DNA of 22,678 nucleotides from a virus. The stretch is taken from positions 1 to 22,678 of IMG/VR virus record IMGVR_UViG_3300036845_000163; one strand, written 5' to 3'. The translations under genes were made by a program, and so were the position numbers. This document shows positions 1 through 7,299 of this stretch, one piece after another (position 1 is the first letter of the stretch; every line of letters begins with the position of its first letter). Under the pieces are notes generated by a model, which searched no databases, was not told the DNA's origin, and was given only the letters and a program-made list of their open reading frames with translations.

Positions 1-127
1 GCGACCCGGCGACCGGGACGCCCTGCCAGAACATCGACACGCCCTGCTGGCCGGCGCCGCCGACCGCGGCGATCCGGGTCGGGTAGCTGGCCAGCACCGT
101 CGCCCCTTCCATCAGCCGCAGGGCGGC
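1..127. repeat. Terminal 127-bp direct repeat (copy of 22490-22616)
   Basis: Bases 1-127 are identical to 22490-22616, and the two copies diverge at the next base (c at 128, g at 22617). The repeat lies inside the fibre C-terminal coding sequence. An exact 127-bp shared end is what a k=127 de Bruijn assembly leaves at a branch point, so the contig was probably opened at a repeat and not at a physical DNA end. It links the two window edges. Confidence 0.95.
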
Positions 128-787
128 CAAGTCGCCGACCGTCCCCGACTGCAATATCCCGTTGTACGTGACCTTGATCCGTCGGGTGCCGTCCGTGGTG
201 AACGCCGGCGCCGAATACCAGGTGACCCCGGTCGCGGCGCTGGTGCCCGTGCTGTTGGCCGTCTGCACGGCGCTGGTGAGCTCGCCTCGAGGGTTCGACG
301 TGGGGGCCAGCGACGCCACCGACAGGCCGCCGGGGCGGAGGTCGGTGATGTTCCCGCCGGTCACGCTCGCCGAATTGCTCGGCACGTAGATCTGGGCCAG
401 GGCGACGGTCCCGGCCGGGACGGCAGGCGCGACCGGTGACGCCGACGCGGTGCCGGTCACGAAATCGAAAATGAAGTCGTTGTTGGCGCCGCCGTCGAGG
501 TCGGCGCCGCGCGGCCGGCAGATGACGAGGTCGATCCGGTTCGTTCCGGACGGCGCGGCGGTGAGGGTTACCTGCTCGGTGGCGTCCGACGAGCACAGCG
601 TCGAACCGGTGTTGTTCTGAGTCGGGACGGCGACCTGGCCGGGTGCCACGTTGACGGTCATGGCCGAGGCGGCCGTGACCGCGCAGCCAGAGCTCGCCGG
701 GCCGGGCCACAGGGCGCCGAGCAGGCGACGGTCCTGGGATCCGGCGTAGGAACCGGACTGCAACCATTGCGGGGTGTAACGGGTCAT
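1..787 (-). CDS. Phage tail fibre / minor tail protein, 3' end off the window
   Basis: Starts at the ATG at 787 (MTRYTPQWLQSG), 9 nt after AGGAG; 262 codons are visible before the left edge. The N-terminal ~155 residues (motifs NRIDLVICRPRG, NNDFIF, VALAQIYVPS) resemble the baseplate-anchoring part of actinophage minor tail/fibre proteins. The C-terminal part (from about residue 195) looks like a beta-rich fibre-tip domain. The missing C-terminus is supplied by 22383-22489 if the molecule closes as a circle: 787+107 nt is 298 codons, in frame, giving 297 aa ending LLIEDIGT. Likely role: host recognition at the tail tip. It follows the hub gene directly (stop at 792), in line with a tail-tip operon. 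Family recognition is from memory of related proteins; receptor binding is inferred. Confidence 0.8.
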   Translation of the reverse strand, partial: MTRYTPQWLQSGSYAGSQDRRLLGALWPGPASSGCAVTAASAMTVNVAPGQVAVPTQNNTGSTLCSSDATEQVTLTAAPSGTNRIDLVICRPRGADLDGGANNDFIFDFVTGTASASPVAPAVPAGTVALAQIYVPSNSASVTGGNITDLRPGGLSVASLAPTSNPRGELTSAVQTANSTGTSAATGVTWYSAPAFTTDGTRRIKVTYNGILQSGTVGDLAALRLMEGATVLASYPTRIAAVGGAGQQGVSMFWQGVPVAGS

Positions 788-791
788 CGGG

Positions 792-2057
792 TCATCTCCT
801 GGCGAGGGCGTTGACGTCGCGGACGGGCGCGGCGAGCAGGTCGGCGAGCGTCGTCGGCGCCCGTCCGACGGTCAGGGTCACGTCCTCCTGGCCGTCGTCG
901 CCGATGTCGTACTCGATGCCGACGACCCGGATCGTGGTGTTGACGTTGAGCCGGCCTTTCTGGATGACCAGCGGGACGGTGTCGCCCATGTTCGGGTTCG
1001 TCCACGTGTACGCGCCGGGCCGCAGGGCCAGGCTGTAGGACGGGATGAGCACGCCGTACAGGTTGAGATCGCCGGCGGCCTGCTCGTTGAGGGTGGCTTG
1101 CACGGTGACGTCCGAGGCGTTCTCGGCGTTCATCCACATGCCGACCGCGCCAGCGACCCCGTTGGCCGCGTCGGCGTTCCACGCCTCGGCGTAGAACTGG
1201 GCGGCGAGCGGGTCGTCGGAGCCGTTGTTGCCGAGAACCCGCCAGTAGTTGCCGTAGTCGGCGCTGTTCACCGACCGGGTCAGCGAGGCGACAGTCGACC
1301 CGTAGACCAGCTGCGGGGTCGTGCGGGTCACGCCCTGCTGGGGATAGAAGATCCGGAAATGGTCGGCGGTGACCCCGGCCGGGTCGGGTCGGACGTCGTA
1401 GTCGAACCCGCCGATCACATGGGCGAGGTCGTCGATGGCCTGGCCGATGTTCGACTGACCCGGGTAGTTCCGGTCCCGGTAGACCTGTGACAGGCCGCGG
1501 GTGGCGCCGGCCGGCGTGGCGAGCGAGATAGCGAACGGCAGGTACGCGCCCGGGGTGAGCGGCACGCCGGGGCCGACACCGCCGGCACCGCTCGAGGTGG
1601 TCACGCCGATCGCCTGGTTGAGCAGCCCGCTCACGATCAGATCCTGGTCCGTCTGGCCGTAGGTGATCCCGCCGCCGGTCGCGGCGGTGACCCACCGCCG
1701 GGTCAGAAGGTCGATGTAGTCGTGGCAGGTGTAGTTCACGGTGTCGGCCTGCTCCGAAATGGTGTCCTCGGATTGGGCGATGACCCCGCGGAACACGGGC
1801 ACGTCGACGCCGTTGTTCTCATCCCACCGCCAGGCGACGACGTCGTGGGCGAGCTCCTGGATCAGCCCGGCGGTCGGCGACTGACCGTCGACCGAGAATG
1901 TGAGCACGGCGGCGCTGTTCAACTGTTGCACCAGCTGGCGGGACCGGGCGTCGACGAGCTCGGCGATTACGGTGTCGCCGAGCCGGGACGCGGTGTAGCG
2001 GCGCTGGTGCAGCGTGAGCCGCCATTGACCTCGGCCGGGCGGGACCGGGACCGTCAC
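792..2057 (-). CDS. Tail hub / baseplate minor tail protein
   Basis: A 421-aa protein starting at a GTG (2057) whose GTGA overlaps the stop of the upstream distal tail gene. N-terminus MTVPVPPGRGQWRLTL; a central part contains FRGVIAQSEDTIS and YTCHDYIDLLTRR, followed by QAIDDLAHVIGGFDYDVRPD, a pattern common in actinophage hub proteins (gp27/Tal-like) with a beta-rich core. It ends DVNALARR, 4 nt before the fibre start. Its place between distal tail and fibre supports a tail-tip hub that joins the tube to the fibre. Whether it carries a peptidoglycan hydrolase activity cannot be seen; no catalytic motif was recognised. Confidence 0.75.
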   Translation of the reverse strand: MTVPVPPGRGQWRLTLHQRRYTASRLGDTVIAELVDARSRQLVQQLNSAAVLTFSVDGQSPTAGLIQELAHDVVAWRWDENNGVDVPVFRGVIAQSEDTISEQADTVNYTCHDYIDLLTRRWVTAATGGGITYGQTDQDLIVSGLLNQAIGVTTSSGAGGVGPGVPLTPGAYLPFAISLATPAGATRGLSQVYRDRNYPGQSNIGQAIDDLAHVIGGFDYDVRPDPAGVTADHFRIFYPQQGVTRTTPQLVYGSTVASLTRSVNSADYGNYWRVLGNNGSDDPLAAQFYAEAWNADAANGVAGAVGMWMNAENASDVTVQATLNEQAAGDLNLYGVLIPSYSLALRPGAYTWTNPNMGDTVPLVIQKGRLNVNTTIRVVGIEYDIGDDGQEDVTLTVGRAPTTLADLLAAPVRDVNALARR

Positions 2058-2962
2058 GTCAGGAACCCGTCCCGCCATGTGGCCTGCACTTGGGTTATCC
2101 CCGACGTCGACGACCCGGCGAGAGTCATCAGCGTGTACCCGGGGTTGACGGGCAGGACCGGCCAGGAGCTGTTGATCCAATCCACGTACTGCAGGACCGA
2201 CTGGGCCGGGTCGCCGTCGACGTAGGCGGTCTTTCGGGCCGTGTCCACGTCGAGGTAATGGCCGGCGTTGATTATCAGCCCGCCCTGAGTCACCAGGGCC
2301 GTCTGAGTGAGCGCCGGGTACACGACGAAATTGACCCGCGGGTTCGTGATCGGCCCGTAGATCAGCAGGCGGGGTCGGACCGGGACATCCCCGGCGGAGC
2401 GGATGGTGGCGCCGGTACCGGTCCCGCCGCCCGGCGGGTAGATCCGATTGAAGGTCAGCGGGTAGGTGCGCCCGGCGACCGTCGACGAACCCGACCAGGC
2501 GATCACCTGCTGCTGGTTGACGTCGCGGGCGACCGGGTCGGCGACCCATTGCAGCTGGATGTCCCGCTGGTCGGCTCCGGAGATCGGCCACGAATACCCG
2601 GACGCCCGCATCGTCAGTGTCCGCTCGGCGGCGCCGGGCCGGTCGAGCACGTAGTGCAGCACGGGCCGGGCCGACGGGACCATGAACGGGGCGAACGACG
2701 CGGCGACGGCGTCGATGCGGGCGCCGGCCCCGGCGAGCGCGGTGATCGCCGCGGTGACAACCCGGGATCCCATATACATGGTCCGGTCGTCGATGCCGTC
2801 CTGGTCGGGCCGGTTGTTCACCACGTCGCGGACGTCGGGGTATCCGAGGTCCAGGCTCGAGCAGAAATACCCGGCGGCCTGGTTCTCGAGCGGGATCGTG
2901 GTCGAGCCGAGCGCCAGCCAGGCGGCCCGAACACACGACACGGCGGGCGGGGTCCAGGTCAT
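2054..2962 (-). CDS. Distal tail / minor tail protein
   Basis: 302 aa, ATG at 2962 overlapping the tape measure stop (ATGA), stop overlapping the next start (GTGA). N-terminal segment AAWLALGSTTIPLENQ and the C-terminal half with RPRLLIYGPITNPRV and SWPVLPVNPGYTLM match the general layout of actinophage distal tail (Dit-like) minor tail proteins, which form the first ring at the end of the tube. The assignment rests mainly on synteny (tape measure, this gene, hub, fibre) and on the RPRLLIYGPITNP-type motif, which I recall from such proteins. Translational coupling on both sides suggests fixed stoichiometry in tail-tip assembly. Confidence 0.7.
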   Translation of the reverse strand: MTWTPPAVSCVRAAWLALGSTTIPLENQAAGYFCSSLDLGYPDVRDVVNNRPDQDGIDDRTMYMGSRVVTAAITALAGAGARIDAVAASFAPFMVPSARPVLHYVLDRPGAAERTLTMRASGYSWPISGADQRDIQLQWVADPVARDVNQQQVIAWSGSSTVAGRTYPLTFNRIYPPGGGTGTGATIRSAGDVPVRPRLLIYGPITNPRVNFVVYPALTQTALVTQGGLIINAGHYLDVDTARKTAYVDGDPAQSVLQYVDWINSSWPVLPVNPGYTLMTLAGSSTSGITQVQATWRDGFLT

Positions 2963-4728
2963 ATCCGCTGGGTCTGCACGACCCAGGCCGCTTTCCGCAT
3001 GAACGCCTCGACGTCCACGTCGCTGCTGAAATGGGCGTTCTGCAGGACGACGGCCGGGCCTCGAGGGCCGACGTCCTTGGCCGGGGTGATCGCCTCGCCG
3101 GCGTGGGCGTAGATCAGCCCGGTGGAGGTGATGAGCCCGCCCTGCGACAGGTGCGGGATGCGGGGCACGCCGATCGTTTCGCCGCCGAGGTGAATCGGGC
3201 CTTCGTTGATCTTCGGGAGCGTGAAATGCAGGCCGTTCCAGATGTCGATGATGGCGTTGACCATGCCCCGGAACGCGTTTTCGATGGCGCCCCAGGCCGC
3301 GTCGAACGGGGCGGTGATGTACCCGGTCAGGGTCCGCCAGGTCGTGACGAACCAGTTGTAAACGGCGGCGGCGCCGGCCTTGACCGTCGCCCAATGTTTA
3401 TAGACGATGGCGGCGGCGAGGGCGATAGGGCCGAGAATGATGCCGACCAGGTACGGCCAGTTGTTCTTGATCCAGTTCCACACGTCCACCGCGGCGGCCT
3501 TCATGCCCTTCCAGATGGTCCCCCAGTTCCGGTAGATCACGTAGGCGGCCACGCCGAGCGCGGCGAGCGCGGCGACGACCAGGATTATCGGGCCGATCAT
3601 CAGGAGCTCGGTCACCACCGTCGACGCCATAACCGCCCGGAACGCCTCGGTGATGATCATGGTCGCCTCGATCGCCGAGCCGAGGGCGGTGATGGCCCCA
3701 CCGACGTAGGTGATGGCCGGCCCGTATTTCTGGCCGAACTGGGCGGCCGAATCCTCGACCCGGGCCTTAATGGCGTCGAGCTTCCCGGCGAACGTGTCCG
3801 CCGCGTCGGACGCTTGGCCTTTCAGCTTGTCCGACAGGGCGGTCATCGTGTCGGTCTGCGCGGTCGTCGCCTTCTTCACCGCGTCCTCCGCCGCGGCGAG
3901 CTTCACCGCCGCGGCCTGAGCCGCCGACGCCGCCGCGGTGACCGCCTGCTGGGCGTCGCGGAGCCGGATACTTTGCGCGGTGGTCAGCTTCTTCTTGCCG
4001 GCGTCGATGGCCTCGAGGTCGGCGGCTTTCTGTTTCGCTTTGGCGTAAGCCTCGGTCGCCGTCGCCGCGGCTTTCGTGGCCGTGTCGAGCGCTTTGGTCG
4101 CCGTGGCCGCTTTCGGGGCGGCCTCGATACCGAACTGTTTCAGCAGTTTCGTGGAACCGTTGTACGCCTGGCCCAGTTGGGTCGCGGCGACGGTCAGACT
4201 CTCGTTTTTGGCCGCGGCCAGGTCGGCGGCGGTGCCGAGATAGTCGAGCGCCTTCATCGGGTCGCCCATCGCCTGAGTCAGGATCCGTAAGGCGTCCTGG
4301 GTCGTGGCGGCCGACGTCCCGAACCTTTCCTGCACCTTGATCGCGTTTTCGACCTTCTCGGCGTAGTCCTCGTAGTCGTGGCCGGTCGCCTCTACCGCCG
4401 ACTGCAACTGGGCGTGGGCGGCCTTGTCTTTCGAGCCGAGGGACTGCAATCCGATACCGACACCGGCGATGGCACCGCCGACGCCGATCATGGCCAGGCC
4501 GACGTCCTTGCCGTGCTTCTCGATCGAGTCGAGGGCCTGGTCGACACCGTCGAGGGCCTCGCCGAACGGGCCGAGCACGCCGGTAGCGTTCAACTGGCCG
4601 AGCACCGACGAGAACGCCCCGTGCATTCTCGATGCCGCGCCCTCGGCGGTTTTCCCGGCCGACGATGTCGCCTTCGACAGGCCGGTCAGGTCGGCGAGGA
4701 TCCGGACCATGATCGACGGGCCGGCCAC
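2959..4728 (-). CDS. Tape measure protein
   Basis: 589 aa from the GTG at 4728, directly after an in-frame TAG; AGGCGG lies about 10 nt upstream. It is the longest gene of the window and sets tail length, so the tail should be short for a siphovirus. Order: an N-terminal region with Gly-rich hydrophobic stretch (AMIGVGGAIAGVGIG), a long Ala/Lys/Thr coiled-coil-like section around residues 200-290, two hydrophobic segments at roughly 370-400 and 420-445 (possible membrane-inserting parts used during DNA entry), Trp-rich repeats (YNWF, WNWIKNNW) and a C-terminal HLSQGGLI motif typical of tape measures. An internal ATG at residue 7 is an alternative start. It is separated from the chaperone gene by an inserted plus-strand HNH gene. 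Confidence 0.9.
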   Translation of the reverse strand: MAGPSIMVRILADLTGLSKATSSAGKTAEGAASRMHGAFSSVLGQLNATGVLGPFGEALDGVDQALDSIEKHGKDVGLAMIGVGGAIAGVGIGLQSLGSKDKAAHAQLQSAVEATGHDYEDYAEKVENAIKVQERFGTSAATTQDALRILTQAMGDPMKALDYLGTAADLAAAKNESLTVAATQLGQAYNGSTKLLKQFGIEAAPKAATATKALDTATKAAATATEAYAKAKQKAADLEAIDAGKKKLTTAQSIRLRDAQQAVTAAASAAQAAAVKLAAAEDAVKKATTAQTDTMTALSDKLKGQASDAADTFAGKLDAIKARVEDSAAQFGQKYGPAITYVGGAITALGSAIEATMIITEAFRAVMASTVVTELLMIGPIILVVAALAALGVAAYVIYRNWGTIWKGMKAAAVDVWNWIKNNWPYLVGIILGPIALAAAIVYKHWATVKAGAAAVYNWFVTTWRTLTGYITAPFDAAWGAIENAFRGMVNAIIDIWNGLHFTLPKINEGPIHLGGETIGVPRIPHLSQGGLITSTGLIYAHAGEAITPAKDVGPRGPAVVLQNAHFSSDVDVEAFMRKAAWVVQTQRI

Positions 4729-4749
4729 CTAGACACCGCCTATAGTAGG

Positions 4750-5295
4750 ATGATGCGTGCTATTCCCATCAGCATCGGCGATCAGTTCGGCCGCTGGACG
4801 ATTATCGGCGGCCCGGACCGGCCCGCGGGTGCCAAATGGCGGCGGTGGCTGTGCCGATGCGACTGCGGGACCGTCCGCTACCAGCAGGCGACACCGCTGG
4901 TGCGGCGCACGACGACGTCGTGCGGGTGTTTCCAGTCGGAGCGGACCGTGGCGGCCAACTGGCGCCACGGCGGGCACGGAACCCGGCTCAACCGCATTTG
5001 GATCGGAATGGTCCGCAGAACCGTCAACCCGAACAGCGAGGCAACCCGTCGAACCTACGCAGACCGCGGCATCCGGGTTTGCGATGAATGGCGCGACTTC
5101 GTGGCCTTCCGGGACTGGGCGCTCGCGAACGGTTACCGGGACGATCTGTCCATCGACCGGATAGACAACGATGGGGACTACGAGCCGGGCAACTGCCGGT
5201 GGGCGACGGTCGCCGAGCAGAACAGGAACAGACGCACTACCGACGACGCTGCGACCTCGAGGCACGCTCGATTGCGGCCGCCTCTTTCTGCATGA
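4750..5295 (+). CDS. HNH endonuclease (AP2/zinc-ribbon type, free-standing homing-like)
   Basis: 181 aa, one of only two plus-strand genes. An N-terminal GDQFGRWTIIG segment precedes a zinc-ribbon-like cluster (C35, C37, C39, C58, C60). Then come the conserved phage motif RLNRIWIGM and the DNA-binding and HNH part: RGIRVCDEW, LSIDRIDNDGDYEPGNCRW (about 132-151), EQNRNRR. This arrangement is typical of mobile HNH endonucleases in phages. Start: ATG at 4750, or the adjacent ATG at 4753, which is better placed relative to AGGA. Its last 59 bp overlap, antisense, the end of the second chaperone frame. Position (inside the structural operon, against its direction) suggests insertion as a selfish gene. 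Substrate site unknown. Confidence 0.85.
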   Translation: MMRAIPISIGDQFGRWTIIGGPDRPAGAKWRRWLCRCDCGTVRYQQATPLVRRTTTSCGCFQSERTVAANWRHGGHGTRLNRIWIGMVRRTVNPNSEATRRTYADRGIRVCDEWRDFVAFRDWALANGYRDDLSIDRIDNDGDYEPGNCRWATVAEQNRNRRTTDDAATSRHARLRPPLSA

Positions 5296-5673
5296 GGCGG
5301 ACCATCGCCGCGAACTCGGCATCCTCCAACGCATAGAGATCTACCGGGAGGCAATGCCAGTAGTGGCAGAAACTGGCGACGGCGTCGAACCATCGGCGTT
5401 CGTGGGGTCCACGTCGTCACCTCTGATGATCTCGACGTCGGCCTGCTCGGCGGCGTCCCACAGTACTTTCGTCGGGGCGTCCCGGTCCGCTCGGCGCATG
5501 GCGAAAAACGCCAGGGCGGCCATGCGGTCGGCGTCGTCGTCGCCGCCGACCATCTCCATCAGCGACCGGCCGGTCATGGCCCGCACGACGCGCAGGTCGG
5601 CGGGCCGGAACCGGGGCGGGATGCTGGCGTCGACGACGACCAGGCGGTGCTCGAGCTCGTCAGTCATGGACAT
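5237..5673 (-). CDS. Tail assembly chaperone, long -1 frameshift product
   Basis: The 110-aa short chaperone shares its start with a longer product that needs a -1 shift between about 5416 and 5395. The -1 frame has no ATG or GTG, yet it carries a convincing protein: RRWFDAVASFCHYWH, then LYALEDAEFAAMVRLMQ and a basic end SRSQRRR, stopping at TAG 5237-5239. Its upstream limit is a TGA at 5417-5419 (minus strand). Long and short chaperones made from one start are the rule in siphophage tail operons just before the tape measure, which is where this lies. The long form would be about 145 aa and would load on the tape measure protein. The exact slip codon is uncertain. Confidence 0.75.
5341..5673 (-). 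CDS. Tail assembly chaperone, short form (gpG-like)
   Basis: 110 aa, ATG at 5673 (a second ATG two codons on), overlapping the end of the gp10-like gene by 14 nt. Motifs PPRFRPADLRVVRAMTG and MAALAFFAMRRAD fit the helical first tail-assembly chaperone of actinophages. The last ~20 residues (NADGSTPSPVSATTGIASR) are low-complexity, as expected where a second reading frame is overprinted. It acts as a chaperone during tail tube polymerisation around the tape measure and is usually absent from the virion. Assignment rests on position between tube and tape measure genes, on size, and on the hidden -1 frame. Confidence 0.8.
   Translation of the reverse strand: MSMTDELEHRLVVVDASIPPRFRPADLRVVRAMTGRSLMEMVGGDDDADRMAALAFFAMRRADRDAPTKVLWDAAEQADVEIIRGDDVDPTNADGSTPSPVSATTGIASR
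5395..5416 (-). promoter_or_regulatory. Predicted -1 programmed frameshift window
   Basis: This is the only stretch where a -1 shift can join the two chaperone frames: it begins after the -1 frame TGA (5417-5419) and ends before the conserved RRWFDAV segment. It holds GAC CCC ACG with a CCCC run at 5404-5407, where a P-site CCC tRNA can re-pair perfectly after slipping back one base. No classical X XXY YYZ heptamer such as GGGAAAA is present, so the mechanism may be non-canonical. Confidence 0.5.
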
Positions 5674-6127
5674 CGTCCCCCGTGTTCGTCCACACGCCGC
5701 TCGAGGCGAAAATCCGCTCGAGGGCGCCGCTGTAAAGCTGCTCGGACCGCTCGGCCAGGCCGCGCGCCGCGGGGAACAGGTAGCGGCCGTCCTTCACGTA
5801 CTCCCGCGACGACTCCCACGGCCGGTGGCGGGCGCCGCCGAACTCGACCCAGCCGGCCCACGGCACCGCTTTCGACCCCATCCGCACCGTGGCCCCGGTC
5901 CTGGTCCCCGACGACCGCACCGACCCGGACAGGCGGCCGTCGTCGTCGGTTTGCCGGGTCGAGCGGGGCAGCGCGGAGCGGGTCGCCGCCGCGACCGGGT
6001 CCGCGGCGGTTTTCCCGGCCGCGATCATGGCCTTGAACAGCGGGCCGCGCTCGTCGTCGACGAGCTTGTTGATATCCCGGCTCAGGGCTTTTATGCCGAC
6101 GATGGCGACGACCGGGTCGTCGGCCAT
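5660..6127 (-). CDS. HK97 gp10-like tail completion protein
   Basis: 155 aa, start ATG at 6127 sharing one base with the preceding stop (TGATG). Contains the gp10-like signature VPWAGWVEFGGARHRP (about 93-108) followed by YLFPAARG, typical of the HK97 gp10 / neck-tail completion family, which caps or joins the tail tube to the head. In most HK97-type phages this gene lies before the major tail protein; here it lies after it, between a 28-aa membrane peptide and the chaperone. The motif match is strong; the exact structural role (tail terminator versus minor tail) is inferred. Confidence 0.75.
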   Translation of the reverse strand: MADDPVVAIVGIKALSRDINKLVDDERGPLFKAMIAAGKTAADPVAAATRSALPRSTRQTDDDGRLSGSVRSSGTRTGATVRMGSKAVPWAGWVEFGGARHRPWESSREYVKDGRYLFPAARGLAERSEQLYSGALERIFASSGVWTNTGDDVHD

Positions 6128-6213
6128 CAGCGCCTGGCGACGACTAGAACCAGGCTGGCGAGGGCGACGATGCCGACCTCGATCAGCAGGATCACGGTCT
6201 GAGCGTTCGTCAT
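6127..6213 (-). CDS. 28-aa single-span membrane peptide in the tail operon
   Basis: ATG at 6213 overlaps the stop of the tube protein (ATGA) and its TGA shares a base with the next ATG (TGATG), so it is translated in a coupled chain. The peptide is MTNAQTV followed by about 17 hydrophobic residues (ILLIEVGIVALASLVLV) and a basic VARR end, i.e. one transmembrane helix. Function unknown. Tight coupling on both sides argues that it is real despite its size. Alternatives: a remnant, or merely a spacer maintaining coupling. Confidence 0.6.
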   Translation of the reverse strand: MTNAQTVILLIEVGIVALASLVLVVARR

Positions 6214-6890
6214 GCGACACCGGCGACCCACGCCGAGCCGGACCAGTGAGCGCCCAGCTGGTCGGCGGTGACGACGTACTGGCCGGCCGACCATGCCGTC
6301 GCCGGCGACGCGGTCACCGCACCGAGCCCGGCGAGGTTCGCCGGTCGGGTGCAGCCGGCCGGGGTGAACTGGCCCGGCGCACCAGCGTTCGCGCCGGTCG
6401 CCGCCACCGCCCCGGTGCTCTTGGTCCACGGTCCCGACGCCGTCCAGTCGATGTCGACCTCGGAGGCGTTGCCGGCGTCGCCGCCGAACACGTTGTACGG
6501 CAGCGGGATCAGGAACCCGGAGTATTCGGGGTTGTTCGCCGCTACCGGCCTCGACCCGTAGGGGCGGACCTTGAACGCGGCGAGCGTCCCGGCCAGGGCG
6601 TAGGCGGTGACAGCGGCGGACAGGGTGGCGTCGGTGCCGCCCGGGTCGAACGACTGGGCGAACTTGGCCACGAAATGATATTTCGATGGGCCGGGGTACT
6701 CCTGCACGCCGCAGAACGTGGTCTGCGTGATCGGGTTGTTGTCCACCTCGAGCGACACCGACAACGAGAGGCATTTGAGGTTGGCGCCGTTGACCTCGAC
6801 GTAGGTGTCGGTCATCATCAGCGGCTGGGCGTTCGACGGGGCCGGATCGACCAGCAGCACCGGGGCGTCGAGGGTGTCTACGTCGGACAT
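6210..6890 (-). CDS. Major tail (tube) protein
   Basis: 226 aa, ATG at 6890 with GGAG about 9 nt upstream. N-terminal two thirds contain features of actinophage tube proteins: LKCLSLSVSLEVDNNPI, TTFCGVQEYPGPSKYHF, a central FKVRPYGSR and a VFGGDAGNASEVDIDW segment. The last ~60 residues after SGPWT form a Gly/Ala/Pro-rich extension ending GQYVVTADQLGAHWSGSAW, which may be a surface-exposed domain on the tail. It is placed immediately after the head-tail connector genes. It should be the most abundant tail protein, forming stacked hexamers. The stop is coupled to the 28-aa membrane peptide. Confidence 0.8.
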   Translation of the reverse strand: MSDVDTLDAPVLLVDPAPSNAQPLMMTDTYVEVNGANLKCLSLSVSLEVDNNPITQTTFCGVQEYPGPSKYHFVAKFAQSFDPGGTDATLSAAVTAYALAGTLAAFKVRPYGSRPVAANNPEYSGFLIPLPYNVFGGDAGNASEVDIDWTASGPWTKSTGAVAATGANAGAPGQFTPAGCTRPANLAGLGAVTASPATAWSAGQYVVTADQLGAHWSGSAWVAGVA

Positions 6891-6903
6891 GGTTCTGTCT
6901 CCT

Positions 6904-7299
6904 TCACATTCGGATCTCTAGGGCCAGTTCTGCGGTGAGATAGTCGGCACCGGCGACGTTCACGATCCGCCACGGGCGGTGCTCGACGGGGCGGGCGATC
7001 TGCACGGTGTCGCCCAGCTGCGGGTCGCCCTCGACGGCCTCGACGGCGAGCAGCAGGAGCTCGTCGACGGTGTCGGACTCCTCGAGGCCGGCCACGGCCA
7101 GGACTGACACGGTGGCGATGTCGACGGCGAACGCCGGCTGGTGTAGCAGCACCTGGGTCGGGTACTGGATGACGAGGGCGGGCGGGTTGTACGTCGACGG
7201 CGGCTGCGAGAACACTGACGCCGGCGGGGTCATGGCGGCGGTGCCGTCGGCGAGCACGACCTCGAGGGCGGCCGCGGCGAGCGCCCGATCCCAACTCAC
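6904..7299 (-). CDS. Head-tail joining protein (stopper/tail terminator candidate)
   Basis: 131 aa from a GTG at 7299 overlapping the previous stop (GTGA). Segments YNPPALVIQYPTQVLLHQ and DTVQIARPVEHRPWRIVNV are consistent with the small beta-barrel proteins that close the head-tail interface, but I do not recognise a named family with certainty. Position between the connector and the tube protein supports a neck role. It ends with EIRM and is followed by a 13-nt gap carrying the ribosome binding site of the tube gene. Confidence 0.55.
   Translation of the reverse strand: MSWDRALAAAALEVVLADGTAAMTPPASVFSQPPSTYNPPALVIQYPTQVLLHQPAFAVDIATVSVLAVAGLEESDTVDELLLLAVEAVEGDPQLGDTVQIARPVEHRPWRIVNVAGADYLTAELALEIRM

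Noticed and set aside
784-1695. 303-aa minus-strand frame within the hub gene
   Set aside because: Out-of-frame shadow of the hub coding sequence; Arg-rich composition typical of a wrong frame in GC-rich DNA.
4729-5334. 201-aa minus-strand frame opposite the HNH gene
   Set aside because: Shadow of the plus-strand HNH gene; the real minus-strand coding part here is only the -1 chaperone frame ending at 5237.
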